The notes: a model not told the origin generated them from the sequence alone. A DNA stretch of 31,093 nucleotides from JAZGBC01 sp036444495 (GCA_036444495.1 JAZGBC010000155.1:1-31093); one strand, 5' to 3'; counted from the stretch's first letter, positions 7,670 through 16,134 are shown. Program-made: numbers and translations.

Positions 7670-8083
7670 ATGACTGAACAGGCAAAACCCGGCGAACTGC
7701 TTGCATTGACCACGAATATCGTGGCCGCGCACGTATCCAACAACTCGGTGAACGTGGCGGATCTGCCGCGGCTCATCCGTGAGGTTCACGACACGCTCAC
7801 TAGCGTGAGCGGTGGCGCGGGGCGCGAGCCGGAGCGTCCGACCCCCGCCGTAGCGATCAAGAAATCGGTGACTCCCGATTTTATCGTCTGCCTGGAGGAC
7901 GGCAAAAAGCTTAAGATGCTCAAGCGGCACCTGAAGACCGCCTACAACATGTCCCCGGAGGAGTATCGCGAGCGCTGGGGCCTTTCCGCGGACTACCCCA
8001 TGGTGGCCCCGAACTACGCGAAACAGCGCTCCAGGCTGGCCAAGGAGATCGGACTGGGCACCAGGGCCCGCCGCAAGAAGTAA
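7670..8083 (+). CDS. mucR: MucR/Ros-family transcriptional regulator
   Basis: A 137-residue DNA-binding protein. The N-terminal part (1-45) is the oligomerisation region. The C-terminal domain contains FIVCLEDGKKLKMLKRHL and YNMSPEEYRERWGL, clearly the Ros/MucR prokaryotic zinc-finger fold. Compared with Ros, the first cysteine (Cys74) and one histidine (His87) are kept, but the second cysteine is Asp77 and the final His-His pair is Ala91-Tyr92. Zinc-lacking homologues that still fold and bind DNA are known in Mesorhizobium. MucR proteins silence AT-rich genes for surface polysaccharides, motility and virulence or symbiosis. A basic RARRKK tail ends the protein. It probably has its own promoter. 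Confidence 0.92.
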   Translation: MTEQAKPGELLALTTNIVAAHVSNNSVNVADLPRLIREVHDTLTSVSGGAGREPERPTPAVAIKKSVTPDFIVCLEDGKKLKMLKRHLKTAYNMSPEEYRERWGLSADYPMVAPNYAKQRSRLAKEIGLGTRARRKK

Positions 8084-8193
8084 CGATCCCCCTTGATTCG
8101 GGGGCTGTCGGAGGGGGCGTCGTTGCGCCATAGGCGAACGGCGCCTTATTGGTTATACTTCCCGGCCATGGTGCCACCCCGACATGTGTAGGG

Positions 8194-8682
8194 ATGACCT
8201 CGGATCTCGAACGCCTGTGCCTGACGAAGGGCCTGAGGATGACCGACCAGCGGCGGATCATCGCACGGGTCCTCTCCGAATCGAGCGACCATCCCGACGT
8301 GGAGCAAGTTTATCAGCGGGCCAGCAAAGTGGACTCGCGCATCTCCATCGCTACGGTCTACCGCACCGTCAAGCTGTTCGAGGAAGCGAACGTTTTGGAG
8401 CGCCACGACTTTGGCGACGGCCGGTCGCGTTACGAGGAGGCGCCGAAGGATCACCACGATCACCTGATCGACGTGAATTCCGGCAAGGTCATCGAGTTTC
8501 GAGACGACGAGATCGAGCGTCTGCAACGCGAGGCCGCTGCAGCGCTGGGCTACCGGCTGGTGGGGCACCGGCTCGAACTCTTTGGAGTCCGCCTGGAAAA
8601 AGCCGGCGCATCGCCGACGGACGCCGGCGCGCCGAACGGCGGGTTCGGCAATGGCCGGGGAGAGGACAACGGTACGCGCTAG
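8194..8682 (+). CDS. fur: Fur-family metal-responsive regulator (Fur/Mur type)
   Basis: A 162-residue protein. The winged-helix domain (about 1-80) has GLRMTDQRRIIARVL and the recognition helix region ISIATVYRTVKLFEE. The metal and dimer domain keeps the HHDH motif at 87-90 and KVIEF. The two cysteines of classical Fur (HLICLDCG) are replaced by Asp93 and Ser96, as in alphaproteobacterial Fur/Mur proteins, some of which respond to manganese. A Gly-rich tail of about 25 residues follows the core and is not typical. ATG 8194 gives the usual family N-terminus; an upstream in-frame TTG at 8149 reads through a degenerate palindrome and was rejected. It leads the olsBA run with a 47-base gap. Confidence 0.9.
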   Translation: MTSDLERLCLTKGLRMTDQRRIIARVLSESSDHPDVEQVYQRASKVDSRISIATVYRTVKLFEEANVLERHDFGDGRSRYEEAPKDHHDHLIDVNSGKVIEFRDDEIERLQREAAAALGYRLVGHRLELFGVRLEKAGASPTDAGAPNGGFGNGRGEDNGTR

Positions 8683-8729
8683 CGCGGGTGCGCGCAGCGT
8701 AGAAATCGCCCCTGGGAGAAAACAGCGCT

Positions 8730-9557
8730 ATGGCTGTGACGGATTTTAGACAGGACCGGTTGGTCGATGTGCGCAGCGGCAGCCTGCGCATGCGGTTGGC
8801 CGAGTCCCTTGATGAAGTCCACGCGGCCCAGGCGCTGCGCTACCGCGTGTTCTACGAGGGCATGTCGGCCAAGCCGAGCGAAGAAATGGCGGCCGTCAAA
8901 CGCGACTTCGATTCCTTTGACGAGTACTGCGACCATCTGCTCGTCTTCGATACGAGTCTGGGCGACGGCCTCGAAGCGGTGGTCGGCACCTACCGCGTCA
9001 TGCGCCGCGAAGCGGCCAAGCGGCGCGGCCAGTTCTATACGGCCGACGAATACGATATCGGCAACCTGCTGTCCTACCCGGGCGAGGTTCTCGAGCTCGG
9101 CCGCTCCTGCATCGACGAGGATCACCGCACCGGGGCGACCATGCAGCTGCTCTGGAAGGGGATCGCCGAGTACGTATTGGCGCACAATATCGAGATCATG
9201 TTTGGCTGCGCCAGTTTGCCGGGCGTGGAGCCGGACAAGCTCGCCATGCCGCTTTCCTATCTCTATCACCACCACTTGGCGCCGCCGGCGCTCCGGCCCT
9301 GGGCCCTGCCCGAGCGCTACGTCCCCATGAACCGGATTCCGGCCGAGCGAATCTCTCCGCAACGGGCGCTTCAAATGCTGCCACCGCTTATCAAGGGGTA
9401 TCTGCGCGTCGGCAGTTTTGTCGGCGAGGGTGCGGTCGTCGACTACGACTTCGGCACCACGGACGTCTGCGTCGTGATGAAGACCGAGTGGGTGGCCGAG
9501 CGTTACTACCGTCATTACATGCGCGAGGAGGCCGGTAAGAGAGCGGATGGATCGTGA
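8730..9557 (+). CDS. olsB: OlsB-type L-ornithine N-acyltransferase (GNAT-like)
   Basis: A 275-residue protein of the hemolysin-like acyltransferase family. Landmarks are ALRYRVFYEGM (about 32-42), a central VVGTYRVM, and the conserved block ELGRSCIDEDHRTGATMQLLWKGI cut by EVL upstream. A YHHHLAP segment and PLIKGYLRVGSFVGEGAVVD lie further on. OlsB attaches a 3-hydroxy fatty acid from ACP to the alpha-amino group of ornithine, giving lyso-ornithine lipid. The next gene is a PlsC-type acyltransferase overlapping by 11 bases, which is the rhizobial olsB-olsA arrangement and strongly supports the call over a generic GNAT assignment. Confidence 0.87.
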   Translation: MAVTDFRQDRLVDVRSGSLRMRLAESLDEVHAAQALRYRVFYEGMSAKPSEEMAAVKRDFDSFDEYCDHLLVFDTSLGDGLEAVVGTYRVMRREAAKRRGQFYTADEYDIGNLLSYPGEVLELGRSCIDEDHRTGATMQLLWKGIAEYVLAHNIEIMFGCASLPGVEPDKLAMPLSYLYHHHLAPPALRPWALPERYVPMNRIPAERISPQRALQMLPPLIKGYLRVGSFVGEGAVVDYDFGTTDVCVVMKTEWVAERYYRHYMREEAGKRADGS

Positions 9558-10395
9558 CGACTCAGCCACGGTTAGCTTCGGTTCCCCGTTAAGAGCGACC
9601 GGCCGGATTCTGCTCTACTTTGGTTTCACGCTGTGCTTGATGCCGGTGCAGGCGGTCGCGCTGCTGCTCGGGCTGCCGCTCGCCCGGCGGCTGCCGCTCT
9701 GGTACCACCGGCGCTGCTGTCCGATTCTCGGCCTCAAGGTGGAATGCCGCGGCCAGCAGTCCCAGGTCCGGCCCACGCTTTTTGCCTGCAACCACGTCTC
9801 CTATCTGGACATCACGGTGCTCGGCTCCTTGATCGAAGGCTCATTCGTCGCCAAGGCCGAAGTGGCCCGTTGGCCCCTTTTCGGCTGGCTGGCCAGGCTG
9901 CAGCGCACGGTCTTCGTCGACCGCCGCAGCCTCAAGACGGCGGATCAGCGCGATATCATGAAAGGCCGGCTGGAAGCGGGCGACGACTTGATCCTCTTTC
10001 CCGAGGGCACCAGCGGGGACGGAAACCGGGTCCTGCCCTTCAAGAGCGCACTTTTTTCCGTGGCCGAGAGCCGTCCGGGGGGCAAGCCGCTCCTGGTCCA
10101 GCCGGTCTCTATTGCCTATGCCCGGCTGGACGATTCGCCCATGGGGCGATATTTACGGCCCTTTTTTGCCTGGTATGGTGATATGGACTTGGTGAGCCAT
10201 ATATGGGAAGCGATGGGACTGGGCTGGGTCACCGTGGTGGTGGAGTTTCATCCGGCGGTGACCATCGAGGGCTTGGGCTCGCGCAAGGCCTTGAGCGACT
10301 ACTGCTACGGTCGGGTCGCAGCCGGTATGGCCGCGGCGCTGACCGGCCGGCCGCAGACTGCTCCCGAGCCCGCAGTGGCCCTGGCCACCGCATGA
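9547..10395 (+). CDS. olsA: OlsA-type 1-acyl-glycerol-3-phosphate / lyso-ornithine lipid O-acyltransferase
   Basis: A 282-residue PlsC-family enzyme with an N-terminal membrane segment (about 20-43). It carries the HX4D catalytic motif at His83-Asp88 (NHVSYLD) and the glycerophosphate-binding motif FPEGTS at 151-156. An FVDRRS block lies between them. OlsA adds the second acyl chain to lyso-ornithine lipid; close relatives also make phosphatidic acid, so either substrate is possible. The 11-base overlap with olsB favours the ornithine-lipid role. Ornithine lipids are phosphorus-free membrane lipids. The gene is followed by miaB after 21 bases. Confidence 0.88.
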   Translation: MDRDDSATVSFGSPLRATGRILLYFGFTLCLMPVQAVALLLGLPLARRLPLWYHRRCCPILGLKVECRGQQSQVRPTLFACNHVSYLDITVLGSLIEGSFVAKAEVARWPLFGWLARLQRTVFVDRRSLKTADQRDIMKGRLEAGDDLILFPEGTSGDGNRVLPFKSALFSVAESRPGGKPLLVQPVSIAYARLDDSPMGRYLRPFFAWYGDMDLVSHIWEAMGLGWVTVVVEFHPAVTIEGLGSRKALSDYCYGRVAAGMAAALTGRPQTAPEPAVALATA

Positions 10396-10416
10396 ACGCG
10401 GAACGGTGACGCGAAT

Positions 10417-11847
10417 TTGAGCAAGAAGCTCTTCATCAAAACCTACGGTTGTCAGATGAACGTCTACGACTCCGCCCGCATGGCGGACGTTCTGACGCCG
10501 CTCGGCTATGAGCTGGCGGACAATCCGCGCGGCGCTGATCTGGTGATCCTCAACACCTGCCACATCCGCGAGAAGGCCGCCGAGAAGGTCTCTTCCGCGC
10601 TGGGCCGGCTGCGCGCCCTCAAGACCGAGACGGAGTGCAACGGCGCGGCCATGACGATCGCCGTGGCCGGCTGCGTGGCCCAGGCCGAAGGCGAGGAGAT
10701 TCTGCGCCGCGCGCCCCAGGTCGACCTGGTTTTCGGGCCGCAGACTTACCACCGCCTGCCCGAGCTTCTGGCGCGGGCCGCCCGCGCGCGCGAAGCCGGT
10801 CCCGGTCCGGGGCGCGGCGTGCTGGATACGGAATTCCCCGTGGAGTCCAAGTTCGATTTCCTGCCCGAGGCCGCGGCTCCCCAGGGCCCGGCGGCCTATC
10901 TTTCGGTGCAGGAGGGCTGCGACAAGTTCTGCGCCTTTTGTGTCGTGCCTTATACGCGCGGGGCCGAGTACTCGCGCCCCGTGGCCGATGTGACCGCCGA
11001 GGCCGAACGCCTGGCCGCCAACGGGGCCGTCGAGATCACCCTCTTGGGTCAGAACGTCAACGCCTACCACGGTGCGGCGCCGGGGAACGGCGGTGCCGAT
11101 GGAAAGGTTTGGGGGCTCGGGCGGCTGATCCGCGCGCTCGCCGGAATCGAGGGTCTGGAACGCCTGCGCTACACCACCTCCCATCCGCGCGATTTGGACG
11201 AGGAGTTGATCGCCGCGCACGCGGACGAGCCCAAGCTCATGCCCTATCTGCACCTGCCGGTGCAGTCGGGCTCGGATCGGGTTCTCGAGTCCATGAACCG
11301 GCGCCATACGGCCGACGATTACCGCCGCTTGGCCGAGCGTCTGCGGCGCGCGCGCCCCGATATCGCCCTCTCCTCCGACTTTATCGTCGGTTTCCCCGGC
11401 GAGAGCGACCGGGACTTCGCCGATACCCTCGGGCTGGTGACCGAGGTTGGTTTCGCCCAGGCCTATTCCTTCAAGTTCAGCCCGCGTCCCGGCACCCCCG
11501 CCGCCGCCATGGAAAACCAGGTGCCCGACGCCGTGAAGGCCGAACGCCTGGCCACGCTGCAGGAGCTGTTGGGGGCCCAGCAAGGTGCCTTTAACGAAGC
11601 GAGCGCCGGGCGCTCGATGCCCGTGCTGCTCGAAAGCCGGGGCCGCAAGCCGGGACAGTTGGTCGGCCGCAGCCCCTACATGCAGGCGGTGCATCTGGAG
11701 GCGCCCGATCGATACCTGGGGCGGATCGTGCCGGCACGGGTCCTGGAAGCCCAGGCCAACAGCCTTTCGGCCCGCCTGGATCTGGACGGGTCGAAGGACC
11801 GGCGTGCGGCGGGCCGCTACGGCGAAAATGTGGAGGCGCGCGCGTGA
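10417..11847 (+). CDS. miaB: tRNA-2-methylthio-N6-dimethylallyladenosine synthase MiaB
   Basis: A 476-residue methylthiotransferase. The N-terminal UPF0004 domain holds three cluster-binding cysteines at 12, 48 and 86 (YGCQMN, NTCHIR, AGCVAQ). The radical-SAM motif CDKFCAFC gives Cys168, Cys172 and Cys175, followed by VVPYTRG. A C-terminal TRAM domain covers about 390-455. MiaB inserts a methylthio group at C2 of i6A37 in tRNAs reading UNN codons, using two [4Fe-4S] clusters and SAM. Start is TTG, with a weak ribosome binding site. It overlaps phoH by four bases (GTGA). Confidence 0.96.
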   Translation: MSKKLFIKTYGCQMNVYDSARMADVLTPLGYELADNPRGADLVILNTCHIREKAAEKVSSALGRLRALKTETECNGAAMTIAVAGCVAQAEGEEILRRAPQVDLVFGPQTYHRLPELLARAARAREAGPGPGRGVLDTEFPVESKFDFLPEAAAPQGPAAYLSVQEGCDKFCAFCVVPYTRGAEYSRPVADVTAEAERLAANGAVEITLLGQNVNAYHGAAPGNGGADGKVWGLGRLIRALAGIEGLERLRYTTSHPRDLDEELIAAHADEPKLMPYLHLPVQSGSDRVLESMNRRHTADDYRRLAERLRRARPDIALSSDFIVGFPGESDRDFADTLGLVTEVGFAQAYSFKFSPRPGTPAAAMENQVPDAVKAERLATLQELLGAQQGAFNEASAGRSMPVLLESRGRKPGQLVGRSPYMQAVHLEAPDRYLGRIVPARVLEAQANSLSARLDLDGSKDRRAAGRYGENVEARA

Positions 11848-12884
11848 GTTCCCTGTCCAAATCCGGCGCTCGCGCGGCCACCGACGGCGAGGTCACGCAG
11901 TTGCAGTTCGACGACAACAGCCTGCTCCCCCTGCTCTATGGCGAGCACGACCAGCATCTGGCGCGGCTCGAAGCCCAGTTGGGCGTGCGCCTCTCCTCAC
12001 GCGGCAACCATGTGGCCATCTCCGGCCCGCCGGATGCGGTGCGCGCAACCGAGCTTGCCCTGAACGCGCTTTACGAACGCCTGCAAAAGGGACAGGAGGT
12101 GGGCCACGGAGAGGTGGATGCGGTGGTGCGCATGACCCAGGTGGCGCCGGGGGCCGAGGCCGGCGAATCGGCCATGGCCGACATCCACGACGAAGACCTG
12201 CGAATCGGCACCCGCAAACGCCAGCTAAGCCCGCGTTCGCCCAATCAGGTGGTCTATATCCGGGCGCTGCGGTCGCACGAACTGGTCTTCGCCACGGGGC
12301 CGGCGGGTACCGGCAAGACCTATCTGGCGGTGGCCATGGCGGTTTCGCTCATGATGGAGGGCCGGGTCGAGCGGATCATCCTGTCCCGGCCCGCGGTCGA
12401 GGCGGGAGAACACCTGGGTTTCCTGCCGGGCGACCTGCGCGAGAAGGTCGATCCCTACCTGCGGCCGCTCTATGATGCGCTTTATGACATGCTGCCGGCC
12501 GAACAGGTCATGGCGCAACTGTCCAACGGCGAGATCGAGGTCGCGCCGCTCGCCTTCATGCGCGGGCGCACGCTGTCCAATGCCTTCGTTATCCTGGACG
12601 AGGCCCAGAACACCACGCCCGTGCAAATGAAGATGTTGTTAACCAGGTTGGGCGAGAATAGCCGCATGGTGGTCACCGGAGACCTATCCCAGGTCGATTT
12701 GCCGAAAGGCCAGCCCTCGGGCCTGCGCGACGCGGTCGAACTCCTGGCCGGACTGGACGAGGCCGCCTTCGTGGAATTCACCAACGCCGATGTCATGCGC
12801 CATTCGCTGGTGACGCGCATCGTGCGCGCCTACGAGGCGCGCGACCGCGCCGCCGCCGAGGACGACCCGGAGGAGGCGGATTGA
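11844..12884 (+). CDS. PhoH-like ATPase (PhoH/YbeZ family)
   Basis: A 346-residue protein with an N-terminal KH-like region (about 20-80, including RLSSRGNHVAISGP) and a C-terminal P-loop ATPase domain. Walker A is GPAGTGKT at 152-159 and Walker B is FVILDEAQNTT near 248-258. It also has an SRMVVTGDLSQVDLP block typical of PhoH/YbeZ proteins. It is thought to act with YbeY in rRNA or RNA handling, and ybeY is the next gene, 22 bases on. Start is GTG overlapping the miaB stop, so it is translationally coupled. Confidence 0.93.
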   Translation: MSSLSKSGARAATDGEVTQLQFDDNSLLPLLYGEHDQHLARLEAQLGVRLSSRGNHVAISGPPDAVRATELALNALYERLQKGQEVGHGEVDAVVRMTQVAPGAEAGESAMADIHDEDLRIGTRKRQLSPRSPNQVVYIRALRSHELVFATGPAGTGKTYLAVAMAVSLMMEGRVERIILSRPAVEAGEHLGFLPGDLREKVDPYLRPLYDALYDMLPAEQVMAQLSNGEIEVAPLAFMRGRTLSNAFVILDEAQNTTPVQMKMLLTRLGENSRMVVTGDLSQVDLPKGQPSGLRDAVELLAGLDEAAFVEFTNADVMRHSLVTRIVRAYEARDRAAAEDDPEEAD

Positions 12885-12906
12885 GGGCCAGTCCCTGAAC
12901 GAGACG

Positions 12907-13473
12907 ATGAACGACGACCCCGACAGTTCCACTAGCGACAGTCTACACATCACGATCGCAGTCACGGTCCAGGCGACGGCTTGGCTGGATGCCTTGCCCG
13001 AGGCCGAAGCACTCGCGCGCCGGGCCGCACTCGCCGCCTTGTGCGCGGCCGGCGGGTCGCCAAAGGAACCCGCGGAAACCCCCAGGGAGACCGAGGTCAG
13101 CCTGGTGCTCGCCAGCGACGCGGGCCTGCGCCGGCTCAATCGGGATTACCGAGGCAAGGATCGGCCGACCAACGTGCTCTCCTTTCCCATCGATGGGGAG
13201 GAGACGCCAGAGGATGGCGGCCTGCGGCTACTGGGCGATGTAGTGCTGGCCTTCGAGACCGTCCAGGCGGAGACGCGCGAGCAGGGCAAGCCGCTCGGCG
13301 ATCACCTTTCCCATCTGGTGGTCCACGGTGTCCTGCATCTCCTGGGTTACGACCACACCGGCGAGGCGGACGCGGCGGCCATGGAACGCCTGGAGACCGG
13401 CGTCCTGGCCGGCCTCGGCATTGCCGACCCCTATGATCCGGCTACGGCCCGGGCCGCGGCGCTTCCGGGATAG
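12907..13473 (+). CDS. ybeY: endoribonuclease YbeY (16S rRNA maturation)
   Basis: A 188-residue metalloprotein. The zinc site HGVLHLLGYDH gives His140, His144 and His150, exactly the family spacing. Upstream are LNRDYRGKDRPTNVLSFP and LLGDVVLAFETV, both hallmark blocks. YbeY helps process the 3' end of 16S rRNA and acts in late 30S quality control. The N-terminus is about 30 residues longer than E. coli YbeY (155 residues). Placement between phoH and the corC-like gene is the conserved bacterial order. Confidence 0.95.
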   Translation: MNDDPDSSTSDSLHITIAVTVQATAWLDALPEAEALARRAALAALCAAGGSPKEPAETPRETEVSLVLASDAGLRRLNRDYRGKDRPTNVLSFPIDGEETPEDGGLRLLGDVVLAFETVQAETREQGKPLGDHLSHLVVHGVLHLLGYDHTGEADAAAMERLETGVLAGLGIADPYDPATARAAALPG

Positions 13474-13482
13474 GGCGCGATC

Positions 13483-14427
13483 ATGAGCCAGGCATCGAAC
13501 AGCAGGACGGCGAACGGCGGCGAACGGCCGGGTCAGGCATCGCCGTGGGGCGGCTTCTGGCACTGGCTGCGCGGCCTGTTCCGGGTGCGCAACGGGGATT
13601 CGGCGCTGCGCGACACCATCGAGGAAATCATCGAGGAGATCGAGGAAAGCGAAGGCGAGGAAGAAGCCGCTACACCCATCGGCAGCCACGAAAAGGACCT
13701 GCTCAGCAACATCGTGAAGCTGCGGCACCTGAGCGCCTATGACGTCATGGTGCCGCGCGCGGACATCGTCTCGACCTCCATCGATACCGGTATCGAGGAG
13801 ATGAGCACGCTGATGAGCGAGGCCGGGCATTCGCGCATCCCCGTCTACCGCGAGGACCTCGACGAGGTGCTCGGCATCGCGCACATCAAGGACGTGCTCA
13901 AATATGCCAAGGGGGGAAACGACTTCGACCTGTCCAAAATCCTGCGCACCGTGCTTATCGTCGCGCCCTCCATGCGGGTGCTGGATCTGCTGCTCGAGAT
14001 GCGCTTGTCGCGGGTGCATATGGCGCTGGTGGTGGACGAGTTCGGCGGGATCGATGGGTTGGTTACCATCGAGGACCTGGTCGAGGAGATCGTCGGCGAA
14101 ATCGAGGACGAGCATGACGTGGCCGAAGGCCCCAGGCTGCTCGAACGCCCCGACGGCACGATCGTGGCGGACGGGCGCGCCACGACCGAGGAATTGGAGG
14201 AGATGGTTGGCCCCCTGCTCTCCAGGGAGGAACGCGAAGAGGACATCGAAACCCTGGGCGGACTGGTGTCCTTCCTGGCCGAGCGCGTGCCGATGCGAGG
14301 CGAATTGATCGTGCATCCGGCCAGCGGCATCAGTTTCGAGGTCATGGAAGCCGACCCGCGCCGGGTCAAGCGCCTGCGCCTGCGCAACCTGCCTCCAATT
14401 AAAGCGACGGGCCCAAGTGGCGGCTGA
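13483..14427 (+). CDS. CorC/HlyC-type CBS-domain protein (hemolysin-family, soluble)
   Basis: A 314-residue protein lacking the membrane-spanning DUF21/CNNM part found in larger relatives. A Glu-rich helix (about 45-65) precedes two CBS domains (about 85-145 and 150-205, including DEFGGIDGLVTIEDLVEEIVGEI). A CorC_HlyC domain follows at about 222-305. The family is linked to magnesium and cobalt efflux and is often labelled hemolysin; direct toxin function is not supported. It starts nine bases after ybeY and overlaps lnt by 11 bases, the classical ybeY-corC-lnt order. Confidence 0.92.
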   Translation: MSQASNSRTANGGERPGQASPWGGFWHWLRGLFRVRNGDSALRDTIEEIIEEIEESEGEEEAATPIGSHEKDLLSNIVKLRHLSAYDVMVPRADIVSTSIDTGIEEMSTLMSEAGHSRIPVYREDLDEVLGIAHIKDVLKYAKGGNDFDLSKILRTVLIVAPSMRVLDLLLEMRLSRVHMALVVDEFGGIDGLVTIEDLVEEIVGEIEDEHDVAEGPRLLERPDGTIVADGRATTEELEEMVGPLLSREEREEDIETLGGLVSFLAERVPMRGELIVHPASGISFEVMEADPRRVKRLRLRNLPPIKATGPSGG

Positions 14428-16030
14428 GCCGGGGGCCGGGGGGGTGGCGCGCGGCCGATTGGCGGCCCTGGCCGCAGGGCTCGCGGGGCTATCGGGCTGG
14501 CGGCGTCTGGGCGTGGCGGCCCTGTGCGGTGCCCTGGCCAGTGCGGCCCTGCCGCCGCTTTACCTGATTCCGCTGCTGGTCCCCGCTTTCTGCGGCCTGC
14601 TCTGGCTGCTGGACGGCGCCCGCGGCCCGCGCCAAGCCGCATTCCTCGGCTGGAGCTTCGGCTTCGGACACATGCTGAGCGGCCTGTACTGGATCGGCAT
14701 CGCCTTTCTGGTGGACGCGGGCCGCTTCGGGGTTCTGATGCCCTTTGCCGTCCTCGGCATGGCCGCGGGCATGGCGCTCTTTCCCGCGCTCAGCGTGCTG
14801 CTGGTGGCCTGGACCGGCTGGCGCGGCCCGGCCCGCGTGGTTCTCCTGGCCGGCGCCTGGCTTGCGGTGGAGTGGCTGCGGAGTTGGATACTCACCGGCT
14901 TCCCCTGGAACCTTCTGGGTACGGTCTGGGCATTCTCCCCCGAGATGCTGCAGCTGGCCGCCGTGACCGGGGTTTGGGGACTCTCCCTGATCACGCTTCT
15001 GGCGGCCGCCGCGCCCGCGGTGCTCTGGGAGCGGGATCGGCCCGATCCCGGGCAGAGAGGCGGCCGCGTCAACCTGGCCTTCGTCGCCGCCTTGCTGATC
15101 CTGCTGCCGGCGGCGGTCTGGGGCGGCGGGGCGCTGCGCCTGAGCGGCGCGCCCGCGCCGGGAAGCGACGGGGTCGAGGGTGTGCGCTTGCGGCTGGTGC
15201 AGCCCGCCATCGACCAAAAGCTCAAATGGCGGGCGGAGCTGCGCAAGGGCCACGTGGACAAGCAGGTCGCCCTGTCGCTTGCCGGCGGGCAGGAGGGGAT
15301 CAGCCACGTGATCTGGGCCGAGACCGCGGTGCCCTATTTCCTCGCCGGCGAGCCGGTCCTGCGCCGCGTGCTTTCCGGGGCCGTGCCGGAGGGTGGCCTG
15401 CTGCTGACCGGCGCCCCGCGCGGCGAGGACCAATCGGGCGGGCCGCGTGTGTGGAACAGTTTTCATGCGCTGAACAAGCGCGGCGAGATCATCGCGACCT
15501 ATGACAAGCACCACCTGGTCCCCTTCGGAGAATACACGCCGCTGCGCGGCCTCTTGGGCCTGGTCAAGCTGACCGCGGGCCCCAGGGATTTCTCTCCCGG
15601 GCCCGGGCTGCGCACGATCGAGCTTCCCGGCCTGCCGCCCGTCAGCCCGCTCATCTGCTACGAGGCGATCTTTCCCGGCCGCGTCGCCGACGATGGGGCC
15701 CGGCCCGAGTGGCTGCTGAACATCACCAACGACGCCTGGTTCGGCACCAGCTCCGGCCCCTACCAGCACTTCGCCAGCGCCCGGATCCGCAGCGTGGAGG
15801 AAGGCCTTCCCCTGGTCCGGGTGGCAAACTCCGGCATATCGGCGGTGATCGATAGCCATGGCCGGGTCATCGCGCGTCTCGGTCTGAACCAGGTCGGCGT
15901 GATCGACTCAATCCTGCCACGACCGCGGGAAGGGGCAACATTGTATGCAAGGTTCGGTAATTTAACGGCGCTAATTCTTGTCCTGGTTGTGGGACTATTT
16001 TCGTTGATATTGCATAGGGTTACGGCATAG
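14417..16030 (+). CDS. lnt: apolipoprotein N-acyltransferase Lnt
   Basis: A 537-residue inner-membrane enzyme. The N-terminal half has about six to seven hydrophobic segments, and a last one sits at the C-terminus (about 512-532). Between them is a periplasmic nitrilase-like domain with the catalytic triad Glu302 (WAETAVPY), Lys364 (DKHHLVPFGEYTPLR) and Cys414 (ICYEAIFP). Lnt adds the third acyl chain to the N-terminal cysteine of lipoproteins, taking it from a phospholipid. Start is GTG inside the end of the corC-like gene. The last roughly 100 bases become markedly AT-richer before the regulatory region at 16034. Confidence 0.96.
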   Translation: MAAEPGAGGVARGRLAALAAGLAGLSGWRRLGVAALCGALASAALPPLYLIPLLVPAFCGLLWLLDGARGPRQAAFLGWSFGFGHMLSGLYWIGIAFLVDAGRFGVLMPFAVLGMAAGMALFPALSVLLVAWTGWRGPARVVLLAGAWLAVEWLRSWILTGFPWNLLGTVWAFSPEMLQLAAVTGVWGLSLITLLAAAAPAVLWERDRPDPGQRGGRVNLAFVAALLILLPAAVWGGGALRLSGAPAPGSDGVEGVRLRLVQPAIDQKLKWRAELRKGHVDKQVALSLAGGQEGISHVIWAETAVPYFLAGEPVLRRVLSGAVPEGGLLLTGAPRGEDQSGGPRVWNSFHALNKRGEIIATYDKHHLVPFGEYTPLRGLLGLVKLTAGPRDFSPGPGLRTIELPGLPPVSPLICYEAIFPGRVADDGARPEWLLNITNDAWFGTSSGPYQHFASARIRSVEEGLPLVRVANSGISAVIDSHGRVIARLGLNQVGVIDSILPRPREGATLYARFGNLTALILVLVVGLFSLILHRVTA

Positions 16031-16033
16031 ACT

Positions 16034-16096
16034 AATAAATTCAGGGGGGCCTAAAAATAAATTCGTTGTCCGCATGCGGTGGTATGTATACATACC
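16034..16096. promoter_or_regulatory. putative operator region of the XRE gene: direct repeat plus 16-bp palindrome
   Basis: A nine-base direct repeat AATAAATTC occurs at 16034-16042 and 16056-16064, with starts 22 bases apart (about two helical turns). A perfect 16-bp palindrome, GGTATGTATACATACC, lies at 16081-16096. A possible promoter is TTGTCC (16066-16071) with TATACA (16087-16092), so the palindrome would cover the -10. A related half-site GGTATGC follows at 16112-16118. The XRE regulator starts at 16135, so it may well bind here itself. The repeats are seen directly; promoter and regulation are inference. Confidence 0.55.
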
Positions 16097-16134
16097 TTCG
16101 CAAAGGGGCGAGGTATGCAAGGGGATATTCAACT

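Noticed and set aside
13483..14427. A true hemolysin toxin
   Set aside because: The hemolysin name comes from the historical family label. The protein has two CBS domains and a CorC_HlyC domain, and sits in the conserved ybeY-lnt context, which points to ion homeostasis.
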